Shown: piece after piece, positions 24,401 to 34,760 of the stretch
How positions within the stretch are numbered: position 1 is the first letter of the stretch
Layout: every line of letters starts with the position of its first letter
Assembly: GCA_021399445.1 (NCBI GenBank)
Contig: JAJTUQ010000004.1
Coordinates: forward strand, 744,001-808,000
Length of the DNA: 64,000 nucleotides
Source of the DNA: Xylogone sp. PMI_703
Lineage: Eukaryota > Ascomycota > Leotiomycetes
Direction of reading: 5' to 3'
The notes under the pieces: model-generated
What the model was told of the DNA's origin: nothing
The model's database searches: none
What the model saw: only the letters and a program-made list of their open reading frames with translations
Position numbers and translations under genes: made by a program

Positions 24401-27400
24401 ATATAAAAATATCCAGATGTTCTTAGGATTTGTAAACTTTTACTAAAGATTCATTTGGAATTATTCAAAGATTATTATACCTTTAACTAATCTCTTGAAA
24501 AATATAAAGAAAGGAAAAAAGATAAGGTTACTCGAATTCGATGAAAAGACGAGGAATATGTTTAAGGAGTTTAAGAAAACATTTATGACAATGTCTATGC
24601 TAACATATTATATACTAAAACAACCAGTCATACTGAAGACTGATATATTTAACTATATTATAAAAAAAATGTTATTTTAGTTAGTCAAAGAAGAAAAATA
24701 ATCTTAATAATACCCTGTTATATTCTATTCAAAGAAGTTAAACTTTATATAACAAGTATATAAGATGCCTAACTAGGAGATGTTAACTATTATAATTATA
24801 CTAAAGTAATAAAAATATTACTTAGCCTATACCTCTGTAACAATCATAATTAAAACTAATCATGATAACTTAAAGTATTTTATGGACAAAAAGAAACCCA
24901 ATGAGAAGTAAGTACAATAGATTCAGAAGTTAACTGAATATAACTTTAAGATTGAACATTAGTCAGGAAGGAGTAACCCTGCCGATGTACCGTTGAGGTA
25001 CTTGGACTACAAGCTAGAAATGAATAAAATAATTAGAGATCTGATGCTGAACTTAAGAGAGAAACTGAAGAGAGTTTTATATGTCAAGATCGAAGAGATA
25101 TTAAGACCTGAGAACAACACAAGGGCACTGAACCTGGGTCCAAGAAATAATACTCAGAATGATGAGAGTGAATAGTCAAGCAGTGACCAAACATAAAAAT
25201 GTTGTATATTAAGATCAACCTAAAGAGGTGATTATGATAGCCAAGAAAGGCTAACAAGCAAAGAAGCTCAAGAGAAAGGCTATAAGAGCTGGATCCAGAG
25301 AGATCATAAGTTAGAGTTAACCCAGCGAGGTGATGATGAAGCCAAGAAAAGGCTAACAAGCAGAGAAGTTCAAGAAGACTTCGTTCTTGCTGTCATACAA
25401 AGTTATGACAGCAAGAAAGTGGTGAAATACTAAGGAGATAAACACTCTGGGTCTGGGTACAAACCAGGGCTAGTATACATACAAACAAGTGTAGATCAGG
25501 CTGTACAAGGTACTAAGGCTATAATTAAGTGTAATATAGCTCAAGGAGAACTTAAGCCTATCGTTAAAACTGGTAGTTATAAACGTTTTGTTTCATGAGT
25601 ACAGATCCGTCTAATTAAAGTACTTAAAACAGTATATAATATGTCAACAAACTTAATAGCTGACCTAATTCATAAGTTTTAGCAAAAGGACACTTTTGTA
25701 TAAGGCTAACGATAGAAACTCATCTGGAGAAAAAAGAATACTGTTAAAGTTATCGAGAAAAATTCGAGATGCCATAAGTGAAGTAAGCCTCAAGGTAAGT
25801 TAATCCTTGAAGGCCAAAATATTACAAGAAAGGGTAAAGGAAAAAACTTCAAAAGACTTAATGTAAAGACTGTAAATAGTAAGACAAAGACCTCAGACAA
25901 GACCGAAAACCAAGACTCGGACAAATAAACAGTTAAAGAAATGATAAGCCAGGAGTAATAGTAAGTTAAAGGCGAAGAGTAACCTTAGAGAATAGACCAG
26001 ACTAGTCTTCTCAGATATAGAGGAAAGATTTATATTCTTGATAATAAGGCCATTAAAGCAAAAATAATGACTATATATTATAACACTTCAACAACAGGAC
26101 ATCTAGAATTTAACAAGATATTATAATTGATCTAGAGGAAATACTTCTGGACAAGTATCAACAAAGATATAAAGTCTTAGATCTATATTTGTATTATGTG
26201 CCAGAAAACAAAAGTAAAGTATTATACATTATATAAAACATTAGTATCTTTTCTATAACTTATAACGTTATAAAAAGAAATTATTATGGATTTCATTATA
26301 GACTTATCTTTTAGTAAATAGAATAATAATATTTATAATATATACTATATTATTATCAATAAATACTTAAAGATAATATAATATATATTATATCAGAAAA
26401 CGATTATAGCCTTTTAGCTAGTGGACTTATTCATTCAGTATATTGTCAAAAACTTCAGAACACCAGAAAACATAATCTCTGATAAAGAATCACAGTTTAC
26501 CAGCAAATTCTAAGCCTTTATATACTTTTATTTATAAATACAAAGACAACTCTCAATAGTATTTTACCTACAAACTAACAAATAGACAAAGATACAGAAC
26601 TAGACTTTAGAACATTATCTCTGGATATTTTGCTTGTATAAATAAGACAACTAAGCCTCAAAGTTAATACTCATGGAGTTCACATATAATAATAATATCC
26701 ATAACTTAATATAATTAACCCTGTTCAAAGCTTTTTATAAGTTTGACTTACAAATCTAGTTTAACATCGAAGACAATATCTTAAAGAAAAAAGCAATAAT
26801 TATACACAAAAGAATAAAAATACTAAAAGAAGAAAAGAAAATAATAATAAAGTAATAACATAATATTACCGAGGTACAAAAAAAGTATTATAACAAAAAA
26901 CGAAAATTTATAATATTCAAAGTAAGCCAGTAAGTCATAATGTCCACGAAGAATTTATGACAATGAAGACTAAACAAAAAACTATTAGATAAATATCTAA
27001 AACTGTTAAAAATCACTAAAGTAATAAATAACAAATTAATATATAAAATGAAAATGTTCCTAAACATAAGAATATACCTAATATTCCATGTATCACTCCT
27101 GGAACCATATTATACATAACCTGGTATTATACTAAAATTTCCGAAAAAAGAGATCATTGATAAAAACAAAAAATATAAAGTAAAATCCATATTAACCCAT
27201 GAGAATACAAAAAAAGAAAGACTTTATTTAGTAAAATAAAAAAGATATTCATTAAAAGAAAATATCTAGGAATTAGTAAACTATTTACGTTATACATAAG
27301 AAAAACTCAAGAAGTATAAACAAAAATATAAAAAAGTACCAAGAGAAAAAAAGAATAAATTTATATAAACCACAAAAACATTAGTAAAAAGAAGACGAAA

Positions 27401-28204
27401 ACATATAAGATTTATTTAAACAAAGTTTACAAAAACTTATAACAAGAAGACTTAATATAAAACTATAATAAAACTTAGTAAAAAACTTAACAAAAACTTA
27501 ACAAAACCTCAGTAAAAAGACCTTAATAAAAAACCTAATAAACAACTTATGAGAATCTAATAAGGACCCTCTGAAAAAGACTTACAGATCACTGTTTATA
27601 ATAACGTTTACAAGAAAAGATAGCTAAAGCAAAGAGAGAGTCATTATCACTGACATCATTCTGTGAATTACCTAAGTTATTAATAAGAGAATCAGAGTCG
27701 TCATCATCTCCCAGGAGGGAAAAGGAGGTACTGGACGTAAATATAACAGAGGACACACCAAAGACGACAGGGCTTCCTGCTATATTAACAAGAATATTCG
27801 TAAGACTAGTAAAAGTCATACTTATAATAATAATCAAAAAATCCAGAATAAGAAAAGAAGAAGATCTATCGCGAGAAGCTAATACAGTCTTAGTATGACG
27901 ACGTTTAAGAGTAAAAACTTAGTTATCTCTATTATTATCATCCTCGGAGAATGACCAGAGATCATCACTGTTTATTCAGTTCTATAGACGTCAGCTAAGA
28001 AAAAAGAATATACAAAACAGACAAACTTATAACTACATAATACATATCGATAAAAGTCCTAACGAAACAAACAAACTTATCCAGAAAGTGTCTAATAACT
28101 GTAATATCCCCTAGAGCTTATACCCAGATATCACGCCAAGTATAATACTTAATAAACAACTTCACACATTTGATAAAAGAAGTTTACTTTATATCTAACT
28201 CAGG

Positions 28205-28456
28205 CTAAAAGCGAAGATAACGAACAACATGATCAGAGAGGGCTATTAACGTATTTGTACATATGTAAAACTTTCTAAGAATACAGAGATAGTCTTTGTG
28301 TTTCATGACATAAGCTTTATATTTAGCAGACCTAATGACTTTTTTACAAATCAGGCCAAGAGTTTTAACTAAATATTTAGCACATTTGAGACAGTATAAG
28401 CATGAAAAAGGAATAATGACTAACTCAAAATCTCTTAAAGTAAAAAGAATAATCAT
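28205..28456 (-). pseudogene. antisense Cys-containing open frame inside the Gypsy element
   Basis: Between the integrase relic and the right LTR the minus strand keeps an 83-codon frame with CLYCLKC and further Cys residues, in an element otherwise full of stops. It may be the relic of an extra antisense zinc-knuckle-like gene carried by this family, or chance. I do not recognise a domain. Confidence 0.3.
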
Positions 28457-29248
28457 TATACTATCGACATATCAGTATAAAGCTAAAGCTAAGAAAAGAG
28501 AGATATTCATAAAATGAAAAGTCTTAAGATTAAAGTTAAACTAAGCAAAGAAAGTCAAGAAAGTTCGATAATAGTTCGAAGAAGAAACAAAAAGTAAAAA
28601 CTTACTAAATCATCAATAGTTTAAAGAAGAAATAAGAAAAATAACTTAAAAAAGAACAGATACAGTATTTAATACTATAGAAAGGTGAAGGGGAGACCAT
28701 AAAAAGAAAGGGAAATACTTACCTTTGCTATAGGTGGAGATGTTAAAGACGAAGTGAAAAAAAAAGAAAAAAAAAAGAATCAAAAATATTTATAAGTAAG
28801 CTAAATAGCCAGTGATCTAATGTATACAACCAGTGAATTACTAAGGCTAGCCAGATCACAAAAAATGATTATTGAATTCTTTGATTTGTTGATCTAGAAT
28901 AACAGTAAAGTATATATTACACTATAAGATCACTGTCCAAATCAGGAAATCCATTATCTCGGCACACGTAAAAGAAGCTTACCCTTATACACAGAAACAA
29001 AAAGTAACGGTTAAGCCATACGTTACTAACGCGTTAGCGGCCTGGTCCCTGCAGAACAACCAGAAGACATAAAAGGATACTGTGACTAGAATCCCATCAG
29101 AGAAAAAGAGACAAAGGCTATCAACTGAAGTTCATACATATTACTCTTGCAGCATTACACTACAGAACCATATGTTATACAAAAGAACTGAATATGAAGC
29201 TTTTATGTCTGACTCTTGAGGACAAAAGCCTTAAGGAAAAGGGATAAA

Positions 29249-29482
29249 TGTTAAAGGCCAGATATAAAGGAAATATTACACTTACCAGGGGAGAATATAA
29301 CTTTAGCGAAAGGACCTCACTTAAGACATTCATGTGATTATTGTACAGTATAAAGTAAAACTTAAGCTTAATGATATAAAGGACAAGATTTAGTTTGTGG
29401 AATACATAAGAGATACTTGTACACACCCTTCGTCTTGCCTGTGATTCGCTGTTGACCACCCCGGGATGCCCATCCCCTAACA
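29249..29482 (+). repeat. right LTR of the Gypsy element
   Basis: 234 bp, TGTTAAAGGCC..CCCTAACA. In its first two thirds it carries A or T where the left copy has G or C; in the last third the left copy is the more AT-rich one. Confidence 0.92.
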
Positions 29483-29487
29483 GTTAC
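29483..29487. repeat. target-site duplication GTTAC (right copy) of the Gypsy element
   Basis: Identical to 21171-21175. It is followed by A (end of the solo LTR) and ACATC (29489-29493), the right duplication of the solo LTR. Confidence 0.92.
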
Positions 29488-29836
29488 AACATCAAATTTA
29501 CTGCAAAAATGACCCCCTTGTAATTTTATTAATAATATAATATTTAAATTTATAAAAGTGAAAATTCTGGAAATTTATATATAAATTAATTAAGTTTTTG
29601 TATTCTTTTATTAATAACCTTTATAAGTGTTATAAAAATTGGTTTTTAATTTTACATTAAGAAATTTTTATATATAAGTGTCTTCTCTGTTAAATATTTT
29701 AATAATAACTTTATATAAATTAATTTAGACTTTAAAATAATAAACAAATAAACTTTATAATTATAAATTTAATTTTTAAGATTAAAATATTAAAATACTA
29801 TTAAAATTACAAGGGGGTCATTTTTGCGGTAAATTT

Positions 29837-30054
29837 GATGTTTTTATTTGTTTCATTATTACAACAGATTGAATTATAATATGTTAATAATATTGTGATA
29901 TTTTAAGTAATTAATATTAAAAGTATCTATATTTAAATTTCTAAGGCAATAACTCTAATGGTTGTAAAGTTATTAATTATTGAAAATCGTAATTTTGTAT
30001 GGGAAATGGGTGTCGGTTAGGGGGGGTGACGGTTAGCCGGGTGGTGGGCTTATA
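29837..30054. repeat. right terminal inverted repeat arm
   Basis: It begins GATGTTTTTATTTG and ends ..GGGTGGTGGGCTTATA. It is the inverted copy of 20461-20678, with about 35 bp more pairing on its inner side (about 29802-29836). Confidence 0.9.
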
Positions 30055-30132
30055 GATAGAATTCATTTAAATACATATGGCCACCATGGAATCAGTCGGC
30101 GGCAAACCTCATTCATATCAAAGTCATTAATT

Positions 30133-31032
30133 TTATCTCCTGATGCTCTTCAAATGATCGCGAACCAACATCCAGTTTAGAAACTTTAGAATCTCCTCCG
30201 CAATCAGTGCTGTGTCACTTTCAACTGCAAAGTGGCCCGCGTCAATGAGCTTGATCACTGCGTTAGGCAGATCTTTCTTGAATGCTTCAGCACCTGCAGG
30301 AACAAAGAAAACATCGTTCTTGCCCCACACGGCGAGCAGCGGTACCTGGGACTGTCTGAAGTAGTCCTGGAACTTCTCGTACATCCCAATGTTGTTCTGG
30401 TAATCTAAGAAAAGATCCAGTTGGATATCTTTGTTTCCAGAACGTTCCAGCAGCGCATAGTCCAGCGTGTATGATTCCGGGGCGATTGTTTTTGTCTCAG
30501 GAGTCCCGTTCTCATACTGGAACTTCGTAATGTCGAAGGTTAACATCGCCGCGGCCAACTTTGAGCGGTCTTCTGGTGTGTTTTGACTGGCCCAAAATTC
30601 CTTGACTGGACCCCACACATCTCCAAATCCGTCAACATAAGCATTCCCATTCTGAGTGATAATGGCCTCAACAGCATGTGGGCGTTGGAGGGCAAGACGT
30701 AGGCCAACGGGCGCACCGTAGTCGAAAACGTATATAGAAAACTTTGGAATGGATAGAGCGTCCAAGAATTCCGCGACTGTGTCTGCAAGCGTTTCAAAAG
30801 TATACTTAAAATTGGTTGGTGCCTCGGTGAACCCAAAACCTGGTAAATCGGGAGCCACAACACGAAATTTGGTGGCAAGCAAAGGGATCAAATTGCGGTA
30901 TTGGTGAGATGATGATGGAAACCCATGAAGAAGAAGGAGTACTTTTGCTGAGTCGTTCGGAGCTTGCTCGCGGTAAAAGACACGCACCCCGCTGTTGGGC
31001 AAGGTGATCCTCTTAATTTGTGTTGAGCTCAT
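30133..31032 (-). CDS. alpha/beta hydrolase with Asp nucleophile (epoxide hydrolase/dehalogenase-like)
   Basis: A single exon of 299 aa. Oxyanion-hole motif HGFPSSS lies at residues 36-42 and PDLPGFGFTE at 61-70. The nucleophile elbow VFDYGAPVG puts Asp104 where serine hydrolases have Ser. The acid is in WGKNDVFF (Asp240) and the base His267 in DAGHFAVE. This Asp-Asp-His set belongs to the epoxide hydrolase / haloalkane dehalogenase branch, acting through an ester intermediate. The substrate is unknown, and it is probably cytosolic since no signal peptide is seen. It ends only 79 bp from the TIR element, so the 3' region is at the insertion border, but the coding part is intact. Confidence 0.88.
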   Translation of the reverse strand: MSSTQIKRITLPNSGVRVFYREQAPNDSAKVLLLLHGFPSSSHQYRNLIPLLATKFRVVAPDLPGFGFTEAPTNFKYTFETLADTVAEFLDALSIPKFSIYVFDYGAPVGLRLALQRPHAVEAIITQNGNAYVDGFGDVWGPVKEFWASQNTPEDRSKLAAAMLTFDITKFQYENGTPETKTIAPESYTLDYALLERSGNKDIQLDLFLDYQNNIGMYEKFQDYFRQSQVPLLAVWGKNDVFFVPAGAEAFKKDLPNAVIKLIDAGHFAVESDTALIAEEILKFLNWMLVRDHLKSIRR

Positions 31033-33361
31033 GGTGCTGGATGTGGCGGTATCTCTATGCAGCAGTTTCGAAAGAGAATGAGTACTTCAAAAGTTATGGA
31101 GTTAAATTGATATGAAGATCGGATTATGCTGGGTGTATTGCAGCACTCTACATATGGAACTCGATGACGGCTGTTGACTCTTATACTTTGAGCTTGGTTA
31201 CCCGCACCGGAGAAAACGATTAGTCCACATGCTGAAAACAACCCCACTAGTAAACCATGAGGTCATATATTATTAGCTTCAGCCATGGGATTTAAAGTCC
31301 GAAACATCTGCATGTAGCTGTCAGCAACTTTGAAGCTAAGAAAATATACTGGAATCGATGTGGCTGTCACTGCGTGGCTGCCAACAGAAACGCCGTCGAC
31401 CACAACTAATGAAGCGAGGCTTTCATTAGTGCTATGCCGACTAGCCTAGAATCAGACAACTGATGAGGTCTCAAATGTACGAGGAGCAGATCCACCAGGG
31501 ATAATGGGGATCATCCGAAGAGAAAACTCTGAAGCCATAGGCCCATTATAGACCGGAGCTGACCAACAGTGCATTTGTCATTAGCTCTGGCTTTCATCAT
31601 CAACGACGACAACCAGCTAAAAGCGACCTTACTAAGCATAAATGATGACCCTCTTGATAAATTTTAACAAAATGGGCCAGAGGATCCACATGCATTATTT
31701 ACCCTCGTTACTAACAGTTACTAGGTAAAGTACGACTTAGTATAATCGCCAGCTTACTTGATCAGCATTCGTTTCTCGCCACTTTTACCTTAATCAATGA
31801 AGTATCAATATAAATATAAAATGAATATAATATTTTAAAAATTAAAAATTATACTATCCGGGGGTTGGTGGCAAAAAGTCAGGCCTCAACATGCCTGCAA
31901 TGCTTTAATTCAGGAGGTGTGGACTAGCGTGCGGATTAGTGCGTGCGTAGTGTAAGCATCTCGGCATTCAATTCTATATCTGTCTTTGTACTTTTAACTA
32001 GAAGCCCGATATTTAACCTGTGGCAGAACTGTGACACGGTGTGGCGGTAGCATATACTGCAATTGTCGTACTGTTTATAAGACTACACTCTCCGGCCCTT
32101 TGAATAAACTATAGGCATCTCTTTCTATGGGTATATTGAAGAGGTAAATATTCTCTACATTGTATGGTCCAAACTAATCTCCAGTTACGATATCAATGGA
32201 TAAACTAGGCAACTGGTTGAGAGTGTGTGACATGTAACGACCTATATAGTTAAAAGAGGCTGGCCATCAATAACTTACAGGAGGTTCATATAATGCTGGT
32301 AATACACTCGTCATATCTTATAGTAAAATTACAAAAGATAAGGGAAATCCTCACTTAGATAAGATTAGAAAAGATTGCAGGTCGAATTGTATAACGATTC
32401 ATGTATAGTGAATCATTCCCAACACCTTTCCTGATTCGATATCTGAGGATAATCAAGCCAAGATTAATCCACACAAACATATCATGTAATGTGGATTTCG
32501 CTACAACATTTCTGGATCTTGCTGCGTTGAATATGCTATCCTATATGTAAGAATGATGGTTCAGAGGTCTATTACAAGAACAAACATCCTAAACTTAGCC
32601 TGGAGTTGCTTACCACTGATATTGGATGCATCGAGAGATGATACATAACGCAAAGGCACATTATGGAGTTCAAAATCAAAAATTCAAGCTCAGTTTGCTG
32701 GTATAACAAGAGGTTTTGTCTCCCGAGTGCTCAGGATGGTGGTGAAGAAACAGTATGAGAATTGTTTGATTGTGAGAGAGACCCTTTGGAACTGATAAAT
32801 GCTTATGACGATTGGCAGTACACGCTTATGGCTGAAGTATGAGGACGGAATCGAATCGAAAAATGGAAAGGGTTGGTGAAAAGCCTGAATATAGAATAGA
32901 GATTTATAGCCTAGTAGACACGGCAATAATGGCTTATTGTAATTCGATATTTGATTTAGAATTGTACCATGATATGAAATTAAGCAACTTAGTCATGCAA
33001 CATTGCTGTATGAACACTATTTCTCTCGCATTTCTCTGAGAATCACACGGTATATGCCATCCACACTAGAGTATCACAACGCGACCTACTCCTCTCAATT
33101 TTGCTTGTCATATTCTCTGCTTCCAAATTATGTGTGACAAATACTGTTGAGATAAGTGAGACAAGTGATGGAGTGAAATTCGGGTATAAAATTTAATTTA
33201 TCATTCTCTTCTTGGATACGCTAACAAGACATACATAGTAGAACGAAAAAAAAATTACTTAAGCATCCCAGTTTAGCAGATAACCAACCGTAAAAACATA
33301 TCCGGTCATTAGAAAAGAGCATCCTCCCATATGCACAAAAATCAATTATATGAATTCGCCC
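31033..33361. other. long intergenic region, no gene recognised
   Basis: About 2.3 kb. AT-rich patches (31790-31860, 32100-32500) and short frames without family features. 31924-31939 shares a 16-base segment with 15556-15571. The first few hundred bases should be the promoter of the hydrolase. Confidence 0.4.
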
Positions 33362-34760
33362 TTACTGCATCTCGTACCTGTCATCAACCGGATAGGCATG
33401 ATGGCTAGTCTCGCCCATCATTTCCGGCACTGTAGGAACAGTGTTCACATAAGGTGGTGCTGGGCTTCCTGGAGGTGATGTTGCAGATACGACTGAGTCG
33501 CGAGATGGTTGATGGTGCACTGGAGAGGTCGGAGTTTGGACCTGGGACATAGGCTGAACGTAGGGTTGTGCTTGTTGGACAGGCTGCTGCTGCTGCTGCA
33601 CGGGTTGTTGGTAAGGGGTGTATTGTTGCTGAGTAGCTTGTTGATATGGCTGCTGAGAAGGTGGTGGTACATATGTAGCTTGAGTTGTGGCACCGAACTT
33701 CTCTGATGGAGACTGAGGATAGGAATTGTTCGGAGGTTGCGATGGTTGGGTTGGTTGAACTGGAGCAAGGGGAGCCGGTGCGGAAGCTTGACCTGTTGGT
33801 TGTGCGTTCTTACGGTTCTTGCGGATGCAGAAAAACCAGATACCGGCAACTATTGCGGCTATGGCTACTACCCCACCAACAGTTCCACCTGCTATGGCTC
33901 CGGTATTGTTAGATTTTGATGGAGGCGGAGGCGGAGGCGGAGGAGGCGCCGTAGAAGAATGCGAAATCGAAGAAGTCGTGCTGGGTGGTGATGGCGGTGT
34001 TGTGGACACTTGCGAAGAAGTGGTAGAAGAAGTTGTACTTGACGTAGTCGACTCGGATGACTCTGATGAGCTGTCAAATGGATGGGTAAAAACTCGTCCG
34101 ATCTGTCCAGGATACGTCGTGGATACCGGAATAGTGTTGGAGTATAGTGTCACATCGCACCATACAGCTTCGACTCCGAGACCGATGAAGGTACCGACAT
34201 TACAATGAGAAGCAGTTCCTGTACTAGATTTTGTACTGTTATCAGACCAATCCCCCCCAGAATTTCTGGAAATGGCTAGACTTACCAGGCAATGATACCT
34301 GGGTTGTCACTACAAGCAGAGTCTGCAAGACAACTTGTAGCTCCTTCTCCACCAATACAAGATGTCCACGGCCATCGTGGTGCTGAAGAGGTGGTACCAA
34401 AACAATAGATCTCTCCAAGTTGTCCATCTGCGGTAGCAAATCCACATCTCGAAGTTCGGCCACAGAGCGCAAGTGGCTCATCTTGAATCAATCAGCAACG
34501 CAGCTGCGCGGAGTAACTTGAAACTTACCATCGTCACCGAACTGGTACCCGCAAATAATGTCGGGCCCCTCGATTAACGTTAAGTCTGAAGAATCCTGTC
34601 TTCTAGCAAGCTCTCTGCTACTGGGTCCCGGAGTCGGCTGGGGGTCCAGGTCTCGCGCACGAGGCTTGAAGGCATTGGATGATGGAGTAGGTTCTGGGCC
34701 ATAGAATGCTATGGCCGAGACCAATGGGGAAAACACTAGAAGACCTGAGAGAAGCTGCAT
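33362..34760 (-). CDS. secreted/surface protein with Cys-rich ectodomain, Ser/Thr stalk and one TM helix
   Basis: Three exons, 34760-34529, 34481-34286 and 34223-33362 (429 aa). The introns are 47 and 62 bp (GTAAGT donors). Residues 1-17 form a signal peptide. Then comes a Cys-rich ectodomain (CGYQFGDD.., CGRTSRCGF, PWTSCIGGEGATSCL, CSDNPGIIACT, HCNVGTF), a Ser/Thr-rich stalk rich in SSTTSSTTSS, a run of nine prolines, and a TM helix (GAIAGGTVGGVVAIAAIVAG..) followed by a basic RKNRK stop-transfer. The cytosolic tail is rich in Pro and Gln. This is the layout of WSC/Mid2-type fungal wall sensors and of many orphan plasma-membrane glycoproteins; a sensing role is inference. The acceptor at CTAG (34224) was chosen because the nearer CAG gives a stop. 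Confidence 0.83.

Larger units (their letters stand above)
21176..29482 (+). mobile_element. degenerate Ty3/Gypsy LTR retrotransposon
   Basis: An 8307 bp element with two 234 bp LTRs, TGTTA..TAACA termini and the duplication GTTAC. The internal part is very AT-rich and carries stops in every frame, so no protein is made. Relics follow the Gypsy order. Gag-like: about 21.9-22.5 kb. Reverse transcriptase: near 24.15-24.25 kb, a decayed YLDD-type block. RNase H connection: SGRSNPADVPLRYLDY near 24.96-25.02 kb. Integrase: about 26.0-26.6 kb (CIMCQKTK; IIDLSF for a PW..DFITDLP-type block; ISDKESQFTSKF). A purine-rich tract, AAGGAAAAGGG, at about 29233-29243 just before the right LTR fits the polypurine tract. 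The mutation pattern is RIP-like. Confidence 0.9.
20679..29488 (+). mobile_element. solo LTR (about 498 bp), interrupted by the Gypsy element
   Basis: The LTR starts TGTCACGACC at 20679 and ends ..GTTACA at 29488. Its body is 20679-21175; the last base lies beyond the Gypsy insertion (21176-29487). It has TG..CA ends, the 5 bp duplication ACATC on both sides, and a TATATAAG box at 21001-21008 followed by a typical transcription-start region. No second LTR or internal part of this family is seen, so it is a recombination product of an older retroelement. Its sequence is not visibly enriched in stops or AT compared with the Gypsy internal part. Confidence 0.8.
20461..30054. mobile_element. long-TIR element (about 780 bp originally) split by nested insertions
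   Basis: The two ends are inverted copies of one another: 20461-20678 against 29837-30054 (218 bp, one mismatch seen, T/C in the ninth base). The match continues for about 35 bp beyond the inner break (29494-29528 against about 29802-29836). Removing the two later insertions (20679-29493) leaves an element of about 780 bp with ~250 bp arms and an AT-rich centre, without coding capacity. The outermost bases are TATAAGCC.., so a TA target duplication is possible but not proven. It looks like a non-autonomous long-TIR element or foldback of unknown superfamily. Confidence 0.85.

Noticed and set aside
29488..29845. A separate MITE with ~37 bp inverted ends
   Set aside because: Its ends are the inner continuation of the outer TIR arms once the solo LTR and the Gypsy element are removed, so it is not an independent element.
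33509..34208. Plus-strand frames opposite the surface protein
   Set aside because: They mirror the Pro/Gln/Ser-rich repeats of the minus-strand gene and have no features of their own.
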